Shown: positions 44,993 through 54,664 of the stretch, one piece after another
How positions within the stretch are numbered: the first letter of the stretch is position 1
Layout: each line of letters starts with the position of its first letter
Assembly (NCBI GenBank): GCA_937916505.1
Contig: CALFSW010000126.1
Span: 1-64,000 of the forward strand
Reading direction: 5' to 3'
From: an uncultured Verrucomicrobiales bacterium
GTDB lineage: Bacteria > Verrucomicrobiota > Verrucomicrobiia > Verrucomicrobiales > Akkermansiaceae
DNA length: 64,000 nucleotides
Translations under genes and position numbers: made by a program
Notes under the pieces: model-generated
The model's database searches: none
Told to the model about the DNA's origin: nothing
What the model saw: only the letters and a program-made list of their open reading frames with translations

Positions 44993-46621
44993 TCACTCGT
45001 CAAGAGTCACCTTGAGACGAAAGAATCGCGCCCCGGACGTGTTGGGAAATTCCAGGGAAACCCTCTCAAAATCCGAATCGACAGAACGGGGACTCCCTTC
45101 CCCCATCATCCCGGCAGCGGGACTCCAGCTTCCTTCCGCCAGATTTGAAGAGGATTCCACCTGATAGACCAGCGCGCGATCTTCGGCATCGGTCCTCCGA
45201 AGAAAGCTAACCACGACTCCGGTCGGGGATTCTGTGACCATCGGAAGAAGTCGTTCACCCGATGAAGCCTGGACCAGCGAGATCGACTCCGGGTCCCCTC
45301 CAAACGAATACTCATGAAGGTTGGGTATCCCATCCCCGTCCGGATCGGAACCCTGCCCGCCATCGGTCAGCGTCGATGACCATGAAAGATACGACTCAAT
45401 CACCTCCAGTTCGATCTCTGCGGTCGCCTCTTCGAATTCGTCGGCAGAAAATGTCACTTCCGAAACAAATCTTCCCGGAGCGGCGGGTGTAAAAGAGAGG
45501 GTCAAGGAACTATCGGTGTTTCTGGAAAGACCTCCCTTCCGGGCACCCGGAAGACTCCCGGATCCAGAAGCCACCCATGTTGATCCCGTCAGGGAAGTCC
45601 CGCCGGATGCTGGCAGAGTCTGGGAAAACTTGAGATTGTTCGCATCTTCAAGCAAGCCAACGTTAGCCACAGTCACAGGAAAAGACGTCGGATAGCCGGC
45701 GCGGATCACCGCAGGCATTTCTGCAGAAACGGTGAGAATCGTGCTGGGTTTACTCATACCGGGGACGGCTCGAGTCATGTGATATCCCTCGACTGCCATC
45801 TTTGCGTTCAACTCATCAACGTAGAATGGCACAAAGGTGTCGTAGCTGGTGACCTCGGTTCTGAATCCCATTGTTGCTGTCCCGATCGCAGTGTGAATCC
45901 CTACCAATGCCCCCCTCCCGTCAACATCCACGAGCGATGGACTTCCTGAGTCGCCACTTTGGACGTGGGAATCGTCTGGATGACCAACCAGGATCAATGA
46001 GTGATCCTGATAAACCCAGGTGAAAACTTCAGTCTTCTTAATACTCGTGTCGGCTCCAATGGCAGTTCCCTGTCCAAACTGGGACCGGGCTTGTAGCACT
46101 GCGCGACCTGCCCGGTGGGTCACAATGCCACTCATATTCCGGTGGCCCAGGAATATGAGTTCCTGTCCAAGGTATTCTGCCTCTGCAACAGCAAGGTAGG
46201 GTTGAAAGCGAATCCCATCGGACGTCGGAATTTCACTCTCGAGTGTTCCGATGAAAAGATCACTCGGATCACCCTCTTCGTTGGGAATTGTGAGGATCGA
46301 GCCAATCGCATAGGTCCGCACCACACCATCCGCCGTCACAAACTGAATACTCCCGTTGGTCGCAGGTCGAAAATGGAATGCTCCCACAAAGTGTTTCGGA
46401 GAAACCATCGTGAATTGACGACGAAACTCAACTGCGGTGTTGGCGACCGCGACATACCACCCAACCCCTGTCAGATCGGTGCCTACATGGAAAAAACCCG
46501 GATTGGGCGTAGGCGCAGTCGGGAAATTTAAAAAACGATCGTGCCGTGTCGCCGAGTAACTCCGAATCTCGAGGGCGATTAAAAACTGCGTCAAGAGAGT
46601 CAGTAGCAAAAGGATTTTCAT
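44993..46621 (-). CDS. Exported trypsin-like serine protease homologue
   Basis: From ATG 46621 (MKILLLLTLLTQFLIALEI) the protein has 542 residues. After the signal peptide comes a trypsin-like domain to about residue 300 with the nucleophile motif GDSGSPSLVD and a His in VSPKHFVGAFHF at the position of the catalytic-histidine segment; a clear TAAHC is absent, so activity is plausible but unproven. A beta-sandwich follows (about 310-440), and the last 110 residues contain a calcium-binding-type DPDGDGIPNLHEYSFGGDP and a closing SSNLAEGSWSP module, common to secreted verrucomicrobial proteins and likely sorting or surface-attachment elements. A longer frame to 46735 adds leader sequence without family support. 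Confidence 0.75.
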   Translation of the reverse strand: MKILLLLTLLTQFLIALEIRSYSATRHDRFLNFPTAPTPNPGFFHVGTDLTGVGWYVAVANTAVEFRRQFTMVSPKHFVGAFHFRPATNGSIQFVTADGVVRTYAIGSILTIPNEEGDPSDLFIGTLESEIPTSDGIRFQPYLAVAEAEYLGQELIFLGHRNMSGIVTHRAGRAVLQARSQFGQGTAIGADTSIKKTEVFTWVYQDHSLILVGHPDDSHVQSGDSGSPSLVDVDGRGALVGIHTAIGTATMGFRTEVTSYDTFVPFYVDELNAKMAVEGYHMTRAVPGMSKPSTILTVSAEMPAVIRAGYPTSFPVTVANVGLLEDANNLKFSQTLPASGGTSLTGSTWVASGSGSLPGARKGGLSRNTDSSLTLSFTPAAPGRFVSEVTFSADEFEEATAEIELEVIESYLSWSSTLTDGGQGSDPDGDGIPNLHEYSFGGDPESISLVQASSGERLLPMVTESPTGVVVSFLRRTDAEDRALVYQVESSSNLAEGSWSPAAGMMGEGSPRSVDSDFERVSLEFPNTSGARFFRLKVTLDE

Positions 46622-46745
46622 ACGTCCGGAATTCGCTTGGTCAGCAAGGAAAAAACAGATTTCACCTTTCCATTGCAAAGAAAACAGCATCATAGCACAT
46701 GACGACAAAATGTCTCCAGATGCGTTGAAAATCATTCCGCTCCCG

Positions 46746-47606
46746 TCACTCCCTCCAAATCCAACGCAGCGTGTCGGGAAAAATCACCCCTCCGTGCCTG
46801 CCATTGTGCTCCCCTTTCCCACCCACAAACTTATAATCATAGTCGCGAAACTTGAGCGCCTTCTCCATTTGCAGGTTCGAAAGCCACCAATTCCCGTGCT
46901 GGTTATCCAAATCATTCTCCCCGTCCTGCAGAAAAACACGAATGTCGCGTTTCTCTCCTTTCCAAATCAACGCCGGATAGACATGCCCTCCGCGGATGTT
47001 CGTAAAACTCCCAATGTGACTAATCACCTTGTGAAACAAATCCGGCCTCTCCCAGGCCACCGTAAAGGCACAGATCCCGCCCGAACTCATCCCGCAAATT
47101 GCGCGCTTCTTCGGGTCTTTCGACAGGTTCAATGACTTCCCCACTTCCGGTAAAATCTCTTTCTCCAGGAATTCCGCATACTTCGCTCCCAGCGAATCGT
47201 ATTCCTCGCTCCGGTTACTCCCCTTCTTGTTCTTCCACCCCTGCTTCCCCTCGATCGTCTCCGCGAAAACCCCCGGATTCAAAAAAATCCCCACCGTCAC
47301 GGGAATCTCCTTCTTGGCGATCAGATTATCCATCACCACTGTCGCCCTGATTTGGCCGTCTTCCTGCACATAGGCGTGCCCATCCTGAAAAACGATCACG
47401 TTCGCCGGTTTGGCCGCATCATACTGCGCCGGAACATACACGTAGTACTGCCTCAAGGTTCCTGCAAAGACCTCACTCTTCCAGTCATGTCTCGTCACCT
47501 TTCCCTGAGGCACCCCTTCCTTCCTCTTCGACTCTGCTCCGAGTTCGTGGGTCTCCCCAAAACAAACCCCCATCATCAGTCCGGCCAAATACATCTTCTT
47601 TAACAT
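46746..47606 (-). CDS. Exported esterase, alpha/beta hydrolase (feruloyl-esterase-like)
   Basis: A 286-residue exported alpha/beta hydrolase of the esterase-D/enterochelin-esterase type. Visible are a short signal peptide (MLKKMYLAGLMMGVCFG), a strand YYVYVPAQY, VIVFQDGHAYV, the nucleophile elbow GMSSGGICAF (Ser in GxSxG), the acid-strand region DIRVFLQDGENDLD with NQHGNWW, and the likely catalytic His in GGKGEHNGRHGG. It probably cleaves ester side chains such as acetyl or feruloyl groups from polysaccharides or phenolics in the periplasm. It is next to the trypsin-like gene on the same strand but 125 bases away, and divergent from the macroglobulin gene. Confidence 0.85.
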   Translation of the reverse strand: MLKKMYLAGLMMGVCFGETHELGAESKRKEGVPQGKVTRHDWKSEVFAGTLRQYYVYVPAQYDAAKPANVIVFQDGHAYVQEDGQIRATVVMDNLIAKKEIPVTVGIFLNPGVFAETIEGKQGWKNKKGSNRSEEYDSLGAKYAEFLEKEILPEVGKSLNLSKDPKKRAICGMSSGGICAFTVAWERPDLFHKVISHIGSFTNIRGGHVYPALIWKGEKRDIRVFLQDGENDLDNQHGNWWLSNLQMEKALKFRDYDYKFVGGKGEHNGRHGGVIFPDTLRWIWRE

Positions 47607-47717
47607 CTCACAATCCTATCCCAAGATCGGCCGAATGTAAAAGCTCTGTAAAAAGTCTCCCTTCCTCGAAAATAGTTTCCCATCTTACGGTAATAGAAAC
47701 GTTAAACATACGGACCC

Positions 47718-50700
47718 ATGAAAACGCTGCTGCTTCTCCTCACCCTCGCCCTCCCTCTCCTGGGAGCAACCCGTCTCTCCCTGGGCAATCAAACGATCGT
47801 ACCAAAAACCAAAATCGAACTCGTTTTCGACAAAGCCATGGTCGCCCCTGAAGCCGTTGGCGAAAGTGCCGACAAGCTCATCGCCAACGACATCCTCACC
47901 ATTGAACCGGCCTGGAAGGTCAAACTCGTCTGGCGCGCCCAAAACATCGCCAAGCTCGTCCCCCAGGAAGCGCCAAAAGTCGGCACGAGGTATCAGTTTT
48001 CCCTTCCCAAAGCACTCAAGTCCCTCGACGGCACCATCGTCCCCGCCCAGGAATTCAAAGCCGCTTCATCCGAGTCCTTCCGCGTCCTCACTTCCCGTAG
48101 AATCGGTTCCAGCCGAACCGGAGGACAGCTCCTCCTTTTTAACGACACCGTCAACCCGGTCACCGCCGCTCCTTTCTTTCAATTCGTGAGCCCTGAAACC
48201 AAAGACCAGAAATCCCAGGTCATCGCCGCCCGCACCCGCAAAGCCACTTGGGGAGATCTCAGCAGCCGCTACTACTACCAGCCCAACTGGCAGGAACGCT
48301 TCACCGGAAAGTCTCTCCGCTACACTAACCCCGAACCTGCCGACTCGGCAGTCATCAAACACGCCATCGTCGTCGAACCCGTCACGCCACTTCCCATCGG
48401 AAACCAATGGTCCCTTCGTCGCCTCGACCACCTTCCAAATGCCGGCAACTCCGCCACCACCAATGGCATCAATCACTACAGCATCGGCAACGTCGTCCCC
48501 TTCGTCGCCACCTCCGTTTACGCCTCCACCCGACCCGACGTCCCTCGCACGGTCCGGGTGAGCCTGAACCAATCTCTTCCCCTCGACCTCAAGCCGGAGG
48601 ATTTTCTGAAACATGTCAAATTTGCGGCCGAGATCAAAAATCTCAAGGCAACCTTCGATCACCGTCGCAGCAATGTCACCATCACCGGCAACTTCGGCGA
48701 AAGGGACACTTATCAAATCACTCTCGCGAACTCTCTCCATAGCGCGGACGGGCTCCCCCTGAGCAAAAGCATCACACACACCCTCAAATTCACCCGCCTC
48801 TCCCCCAACATCATTCTCCCCAGCCACGACGAAGCCCAGCTCGCCCACGGCTCCCGCACCTACCAAATTCAATCCATCAACAACCAGTCTCTCCGCCTCC
48901 GCGTTAAGCGCCTTTCGCCCAAAGACCTCATCCGGGCCTCCCTTGGCTATCGCCATTACACCGGCAACGGCCCCGACAACAAACGGATCAAAAGCCGGAT
49001 TGCCCTCCCCTTCGAACTCATCACCGGCAAGGTTGTCGTCGACGAGGAAATCATCATCAAGGATCAGCTCGACACCACCCACACCCACACCCTCAACTGG
49101 AGTAAATACCTTCCGAAGAATCAAACCGGCGGCGCGTTTTTCGTCTCCGTCACCGGAACCAAGGCGGTCCATCCCGATCTCAAAAATGCCAAGGAAAAAG
49201 TCGTCCAATCCCTCGTTCAACTCACCGACATCGGCCTCGCCTGGAAACTCACCGCCGACTCCGCCTTCCTCTACGCCTACTCCTGCGAAACAGGGCAAGC
49301 CCTCCCCGGTGTCGAATTCGCCCTCTTCGGCGAAGACGCCAAGCCTTTCGAAAAAGCAACCACCGATGCCGACGGAACCGCCACTCTTCCCCGCAACGAG
49401 AATCACCGTCAACTCCGGGCCCGATTCAAAAGAGACACCATCGTCCTCCCCTTCGATGACTCCCTCCCCACCGTCTCGATGTGGCGCTTTCCAGTCAACT
49501 TTGAGTGGGGCAAAGCACCGGCCAACCGCCGCCTCGTTGACCTCTTCACCGATCGGACTCTCTACCGCCCGGGAGAAACCGTCCACCTCAAGGGCCTCGT
49601 CCGTCACCTCAAAAAAGATGACCTCCACCTCCCCGCTTCCATCAAACCAAAGCTCACCATCACCGACCCCAAGCGCCGCGAGATCTTCACCAAAGACCTC
49701 ACCCTCTCCACCACCGGCTCCTTCGATTTCACTCATACCCTCCCCGCAAACACCGTCGGCAACTACTATCTCACCCTAACCTGGCCCGACGAACTCGAAG
49801 CCGCCGAGGAACTCGAAGATTACTGGGAAAAGCGCGCTGTCAAAGAATCCGCCACCTTTACCCACCGCATCTCCGTCCAGGAATTCAAACGCAACACCTT
49901 CGAGCTAAAGTCCACCCTCACCGACACACTCGCCTACACGATCAGCGCCAAATACTTTCAAGGCACCCCCGTCTCCAAAGGAAGAATCCAATGGGATTTC
50001 TCCTCAAATCCGACCGGTTTCTACCCTCCCAATCACCGCGACTTCCTCTTCGGTGACCATCGTGGCTACGATCCCGACTACTGGAACCACTACTTCGGCT
50101 ACACCGATGATGACGGCTACACCGACCGCGAAGGATCCCACCGTGAAAACGGCGAAACCGAACTCGACGATTCCGGCAAGCTCGTCATGGACTTCGAACT
50201 CCCCGAACTCAAGTTTCCAACCCCTCGCCGCACTTCCGTTCAAAGCGAAGTGATGGACGCCAACAGCCAGACCCTCTCCTCCCGGGCATCCACCACCATC
50301 CACTCCTCCGACTTCTACCTCGGCCTCCTCCGCCAGGATCAGATCACCCGCATTGGTCAGGAAATCCCCTTCCAGATCGTCGCCGTGAATCAGAAGGGAA
50401 AACTCCACGCCATCCCTGTCTCTGCCACTCTCACCGTCGAACGCGAGATCAACAAACAGACCAAATCAAAAGCCCCCAACGGCCGCGTCGTCGTCAAAAA
50501 CGAAGCCTCCCTCGCCCCTGTCTTCTCTCGCGAACTCACCCTCGCAGAGGGCAAACTCAACCTCCCCTTCACTCCTACTGAATCCGGAAAACATTTCTTC
50601 ACCCTCACTTCTCAAGACGCCTCCGGCCGCGCCCTCAAAACCATCGTCACCCGTCACGTCTATGGCGCCGAAGAGTATCCCTGGGCCTACGAAAATGGCA

Positions 50701-53420
50701 TGCGCATCAAGCTCGTCTCCGAGAAAAAACGCTACCTCCCCGGTGAGACCGCCCGCATTCTCGTCCTCTCGCCCATCGAAGGAGAAGCCCTCGTCACCGT
50801 CGAGCACCAGAAGGTCAAACGACAGTTCCGCACCCAACTCACTCTCGACAATCCTGTCATTGAAATCCCCCTGAAGGAAATCGACGCCCCCAATGCCTTC
50901 ATCTCCGTCCTCGTCATCAAAGGCGCGGCCGACTCCAAGCGCAAAAGCTCCGAACCCCAACTCCGCCTCGGCTACTGCGAACTCACCGTTGATCCCTCCA
51001 GTTCCCGCCTCAAGGTCGACCTCGCCACCACCCAAAGCGAAACCCGCCCCGGTGAAATGATCGAGGTCTCCGGCACCGTCCTCGACCACAAAAATCAACC
51101 CGTCTCCGCTGCCGAAGTCACCTTCTACGCCGTCGACGAAGGCACCCTCGCCGTCATGGGATATGACAATCCCGACCCTCTCTCCCACTTCCACCAACCC
51201 CGTGCCCTTCGCATTCAAAACGGAACCTCTCTCACCAACTTCATCCCCGAAGATCTCAACGAACGCGCGTTTGGTAACAAAGGCTTTTTTGTCGGCGACG
51301 AAGGAAAAGGAGGAGAATCATCCGATCTTGCAGATGGCATGGCCGCAGCTCTCAAAGCCCGTTCCGACTTCAACCCCACCGCTACCTGGATGCCCGCTCT
51401 CATCACAGCAAAGGACGGCACCTTCTCAGCCACGTTCAAAGCTCCCGACACCCTCACCCGCTACCGCCTCATCGCCGTCGCCCACCACGGCACCTCCCGC
51501 TTCGGCACCGGCCTCAGCCAGGCCGTCGTCAACAAGCCCTTCATGCTCGAACCCTCCCCGCCCGCTTTCGCCCACGAAGGCGACCGCGTCCGTTCAAAAG
51601 CCCTCCTCCAAAACACCACCGACACTGCCGGCCTCTGGAAAGTCTCTCTCAAGCTCGACTCCACCACCACCGCCAACACCACCCTCATCACCGAGGTCCA
51701 GGTCCCCGCCAAAGGACAAGCCACTGTCGATTTTGAAGTCACCTTCGCCAACACCGGCACCGCCAAATGGCTCTGGGCCGCCGAACCCATCTCCCTCGCC
51801 AACCGCGAACTCCCCGCCAACCTCAAACTCAGACTCTCCGACTCCGTCGAATCCACTTTCGAGGTCCGCTACCCCATGCCTCTCCTCCGCGAGGTCCAAT
51901 TCGTCACCTTCAATGATCCTTCCAAAAAGCACAACTTGCTCAATGGCTTCAAAAAAGAGCTCCTGGAAGGCCGCGGCCATCTCGAGGTCGAATTCGCCCG
52001 CTCCCGTCTCCAGGAAGCAGGTGGTGCCATCAACTACCTCCTCCGCTACCCCTATGGCTGCGCCGAGCAAACCACTTCATCCACCATTCCCTGGATCGCG
52101 GCGAAGAACCTCCGGCACCTCGCTCCCGGATTCCAAAAGAAGTCCATCGCCCAAATCGACAAAGCCATCCAGGCCGGAGCCGATCGGCTCCTCGGCATGC
52201 AAACGTCAGACGGGGGCATAGCCTACTGGTCCGGCGGTTCATCCTCTTCCGCCTGGGCATCATCCTACGCCGGTCTCGGGCTCATCATGTGCAAGGAAGC
52301 AGGATCAAATGTTCCCCAATCGTCTCTTGACCGCCTCGCCGGGTTCCTTTCTTCAAAACTCCGCGGAGTTTCCGGCATCAAGTCCGACTACGACTACGAA
52401 AACTACGCCCGGGCCCTCTACGTCCTCGCCCGCCTTGACAAGGCCGAACCAGCCTACCACTTCAAGCTCGCTGAAAAAATCGATGACCTCCCCAAATCCG
52501 CCCGCGCTTTCCTCGCCCTCGCGATGCACTCTGCCGGACAAGAGGATGCCGCAAAACTCCTCGAACTTCCTGAGAAAACAGGCCCCAACACCGGCTACTG
52601 GATGTCCCACCGAAACTCCGAAGCCATCGAGCTCCTCGCCTGGACCACCCTCAAGCCCAACTCTGCCCCCTGCGAATCCTCCCTCACTCGTCTCCTCGGA
52701 AAGCGCTCCCCTCGCGGCCACTGGCGCACCACCTGGGGTAACGCCTGGTCCCTCCTCGCCATGGGAGCCTACGCCCAGGTCCACGAGACATCCCGGGAAG
52801 ACATCACCATCGTTCTCGAAACCTCCGACGGTCGGGAAGAAATCATCATCCCGAGGGACAAAGCCTCCCACTCCATCACCCTCCCGCTCGAGGGTGGCTT
52901 CAAACTTCTCTTCTCCTCGGACGCCCGCACTTACGTCCAAACCACTCTCGCCTCCAAACCCGAGATTGCCCCCGTCCAACCCGTCTCCAAAAACGGACTC
53001 TCCGTCATCCGTAGGTATGAGCGGGTCAAATCCGACGGCACCGCCGAACCTCTCACCAACCCCAGGGTCGGTGATCTTGTCAAAGTCACCCTGACCGTCG
53101 CCCTCCCCGATCGTGACATGCGCTACCTCGCCATCGATGATCCGCTTCCCTCATCCTTCCAGGCTATCAACACCGACTTCAAAAGCCAGACGGGGCGCGT
53201 GCAAGACAAGAACAACTGGCGTGTCTCACACCAGGAAATCCGCATGGACCGGGTCCTTTTCTTCGTGGATCACCCACGACGCTCCAGCAACGCCACCATG
53301 ACCTACCATGCCCGCGTCACTCACGCCGGTGAAGTCTTCGCCCCCTCCACCAAAGTCGAGGAAATGTACGATCCCTCCAGCTTCGCCCTGGGAGCCACCC
53401 AAAAGCTCACCGTCAATTAA
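47718..53420 (+). CDS. Alpha-2-macroglobulin-family protein with thioester
   Basis: A 1900-residue exported protein, the largest gene here. After a short signal peptide it has repeated beta-sandwich (MG) domains; the MG2-type part reads LYRPGETVHLKGLVRHL at about 615-632; the bait and thioester region contains YPYGCAEQTTSST with Cys1448 and Gln1451 forming the reactive thioester; a helical toroid follows (WASSYAGLGLIMCKEAG and LARLDKAEP), and a closing domain. These bacterial proteins trap attacking proteases in the periplasm. In E. coli the yfhM homologue is linked to pbpC; here a sorbosone-dehydrogenase-like gene stands between it and pbpC (54665). It is probably the first gene of that unit. 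Confidence 0.92.
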   Translation: MKTLLLLLTLALPLLGATRLSLGNQTIVPKTKIELVFDKAMVAPEAVGESADKLIANDILTIEPAWKVKLVWRAQNIAKLVPQEAPKVGTRYQFSLPKALKSLDGTIVPAQEFKAASSESFRVLTSRRIGSSRTGGQLLLFNDTVNPVTAAPFFQFVSPETKDQKSQVIAARTRKATWGDLSSRYYYQPNWQERFTGKSLRYTNPEPADSAVIKHAIVVEPVTPLPIGNQWSLRRLDHLPNAGNSATTNGINHYSIGNVVPFVATSVYASTRPDVPRTVRVSLNQSLPLDLKPEDFLKHVKFAAEIKNLKATFDHRRSNVTITGNFGERDTYQITLANSLHSADGLPLSKSITHTLKFTRLSPNIILPSHDEAQLAHGSRTYQIQSINNQSLRLRVKRLSPKDLIRASLGYRHYTGNGPDNKRIKSRIALPFELITGKVVVDEEIIIKDQLDTTHTHTLNWSKYLPKNQTGGAFFVSVTGTKAVHPDLKNAKEKVVQSLVQLTDIGLAWKLTADSAFLYAYSCETGQALPGVEFALFGEDAKPFEKATTDADGTATLPRNENHRQLRARFKRDTIVLPFDDSLPTVSMWRFPVNFEWGKAPANRRLVDLFTDRTLYRPGETVHLKGLVRHLKKDDLHLPASIKPKLTITDPKRREIFTKDLTLSTTGSFDFTHTLPANTVGNYYLTLTWPDELEAAEELEDYWEKRAVKESATFTHRISVQEFKRNTFELKSTLTDTLAYTISAKYFQGTPVSKGRIQWDFSSNPTGFYPPNHRDFLFGDHRGYDPDYWNHYFGYTDDDGYTDREGSHRENGETELDDSGKLVMDFELPELKFPTPRRTSVQSEVMDANSQTLSSRASTTIHSSDFYLGLLRQDQITRIGQEIPFQIVAVNQKGKLHAIPVSATLTVEREINKQTKSKAPNGRVVVKNEASLAPVFSRELTLAEGKLNLPFTPTESGKHFFTLTSQDASGRALKTIVTRHVYGAEEYPWAYENGMRIKLVSEKKRYLPGETARILVLSPIEGEALVTVEHQKVKRQFRTQLTLDNPVIEIPLKEIDAPNAFISVLVIKGAADSKRKSSEPQLRLGYCELTVDPSSSRLKVDLATTQSETRPGEMIEVSGTVLDHKNQPVSAAEVTFYAVDEGTLAVMGYDNPDPLSHFHQPRALRIQNGTSLTNFIPEDLNERAFGNKGFFVGDEGKGGESSDLADGMAAALKARSDFNPTATWMPALITAKDGTFSATFKAPDTLTRYRLIAVAHHGTSRFGTGLSQAVVNKPFMLEPSPPAFAHEGDRVRSKALLQNTTDTAGLWKVSLKLDSTTTANTTLITEVQVPAKGQATVDFEVTFANTGTAKWLWAAEPISLANRELPANLKLRLSDSVESTFEVRYPMPLLREVQFVTFNDPSKKHNLLNGFKKELLEGRGHLEVEFARSRLQEAGGAINYLLRYPYGCAEQTTSSTIPWIAAKNLRHLAPGFQKKSIAQIDKAIQAGADRLLGMQTSDGGIAYWSGGSSSSAWASSYAGLGLIMCKEAGSNVPQSSLDRLAGFLSSKLRGVSGIKSDYDYENYARALYVLARLDKAEPAYHFKLAEKIDDLPKSARAFLALAMHSAGQEDAAKLLELPEKTGPNTGYWMSHRNSEAIELLAWTTLKPNSAPCESSLTRLLGKRSPRGHWRTTWGNAWSLLAMGAYAQVHETSREDITIVLETSDGREEIIIPRDKASHSITLPLEGGFKLLFSSDARTYVQTTLASKPEIAPVQPVSKNGLSVIRRYERVKSDGTAEPLTNPRVGDLVKVTLTVALPDRDMRYLAIDDPLPSSFQAINTDFKSQTGRVQDKNNWRVSHQEIRMDRVLFFVDHPRRSSNATMTYHARVTHAGEVFAPSTKVEEMYDPSSFALGATQKLTVN

Positions 53421-53450
53421 GGCTCCCGGCCTCCCAAACCTCATCTCTCA

Positions 53451-53484
53451 AAGTTCAATGTTGAGCGTTCGACTTTGAACGTTC
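53451..53484. repeat. Short palindromic intergenic repeat, copy 2
   Basis: AAGTTCAATGTTGAGCGTTC continuing GACTTTGAACGTTC lies between the macroglobulin and sorbosone-dehydrogenase-like genes. It shares AGCGTTCGAC with the copy at 20271 and holds inverted units GTTCAA and TTGAAC. Both copies sit between same-strand genes just before a start, which suggests a dispersed repeat family. Confidence 0.5.
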
Positions 53485-53495
53485 ATTCTCCTCCC

Positions 53496-54656
53496 ATGAG
53501 AATCCTAGCCACTCTCCTCTTCTCCGTTTCCGCGCTCATCGCAGCGCCGCAAATCGAAATCTCCCCCACTTTCGAAAATCAAAAGCTCAAGCTTCCCGTC
53601 GCCCTTGCCATCCCGCCCGATGACACCGAACGCCTTTTCCTCGTCCAGCAGTTCGGTAAAATCACCATCCTCCCCAAGGACCGCACTTCATCCGATGAAA
53701 TCACCTTCCTCGACCTCACCGACCGCCCCCTCATCAAGCAACAATTCGAAGAGGGACTCCTCGGTCTCGCCTTCCACCCCGACTACTCCAAAAACCGCAA
53801 ATTTTACCTCTACTATTCCCTTCAAGACCCCAAGCACACCGTCGTCAGTGAAATGCAGACTTCGGCTGACAACCCCAACAAGGCTGACCTCTCCACCGAA
53901 CGCGTCCTTCTCGAAATCCCGCAACCTTTCTGGAACCACAACTCCGGCAACATTCTCTTCGGACCCGACGGCTACCTCTACATCGCCATCGGCGACGGGG
54001 GCAAATCCAACGATCCCCAGCGCTTCGCTCAAAACACCTTTGCTTACAACGGAAAAATTCTCCGCATCGACGTCAACACCCGCGCGGGCAACCGCCCATA
54101 CGGCCTCCCGGAAGACAATCCCTTCCTCAACAAGCCCGGCCATCATCCCGAAATCTTCGCCCTCGGCCTTCGCAATCCCTGGGGCCTGACCTTCCATCCA
54201 AAAACCAAGGAACTCTGGGCTGCCGACGTCGGCCAAGGTGCATGGGAGGAAATCGACATCATCACAAATGGTGGCAACTACGGCTGGTCCTTCGACGAAG
54301 CCACCCACCCCGCCAACGCACGCAGTGATAAACCCTCCAAAGATCTCAAGTTCATCGATCCCATCCACGAATACGGGCGCGCCGATGGCATCTCCATCAC
54401 CGGCGGACTCCACTATCGCGGGAAATCCGTCCCCGCCCTTCAAGGCCAATATATTTATGGAGACTGGGGCTTCGGCAACCTCTGGGCGCTGGGCTCCGAA
54501 AACGGCAAGAAGACCTCCAACATCAAGATTTACTCTCGTCCCAAGGAGAACCAAAAGTTCCGCCCCACCGCCTTTGCTGAAGACGCCGATGGCGAACTCC
54601 TCATCCTTTCCCACGACGGAAAAATCTACACCATCTCACCCAAGGCCGGGAAATAG
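53496..54656 (+). CDS. Exported PQQ/sorbosone-dehydrogenase-type sugar dehydrogenase
   Basis: A six-bladed beta-propeller protein of the glucose/sorbosone dehydrogenase family, 386 residues from ATG 53496 (MRILATLLFSVSALIAAP, a signal peptide). Family marks are the blade segments GLLGLAFHPDYSKNRKFYLY, NHNSGNILFGPDGYLYIAIGDG, RIDVNTR, FALGLRNPWGLTFHP and VGQGAWEEIDI. It should oxidise a sugar or aldose in the periplasm with pyrroloquinoline quinone or a similar cofactor; no cytochrome domain is fused. It lies between the macroglobulin and pbpC genes with 9 bases to pbpC, so probably one transcript. Why a sugar dehydrogenase sits with cell-wall genes is unclear. Confidence 0.85.
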   Translation: MRILATLLFSVSALIAAPQIEISPTFENQKLKLPVALAIPPDDTERLFLVQQFGKITILPKDRTSSDEITFLDLTDRPLIKQQFEEGLLGLAFHPDYSKNRKFYLYYSLQDPKHTVVSEMQTSADNPNKADLSTERVLLEIPQPFWNHNSGNILFGPDGYLYIAIGDGGKSNDPQRFAQNTFAYNGKILRIDVNTRAGNRPYGLPEDNPFLNKPGHHPEIFALGLRNPWGLTFHPKTKELWAADVGQGAWEEIDIITNGGNYGWSFDEATHPANARSDKPSKDLKFIDPIHEYGRADGISITGGLHYRGKSVPALQGQYIYGDWGFGNLWALGSENGKKTSNIKIYSRPKENQKFRPTAFAEDADGELLILSHDGKIYTISPKAGK

Positions 54657-54664
54657 GCCATGAA

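Noticed and set aside
48066-49736. 556-codon open frame on the minus strand inside the macroglobulin gene
   Set aside because: Gly/Glu/Asp-rich shadow caused by the strong C-ending codon use of the plus-strand gene; no domain or start context.
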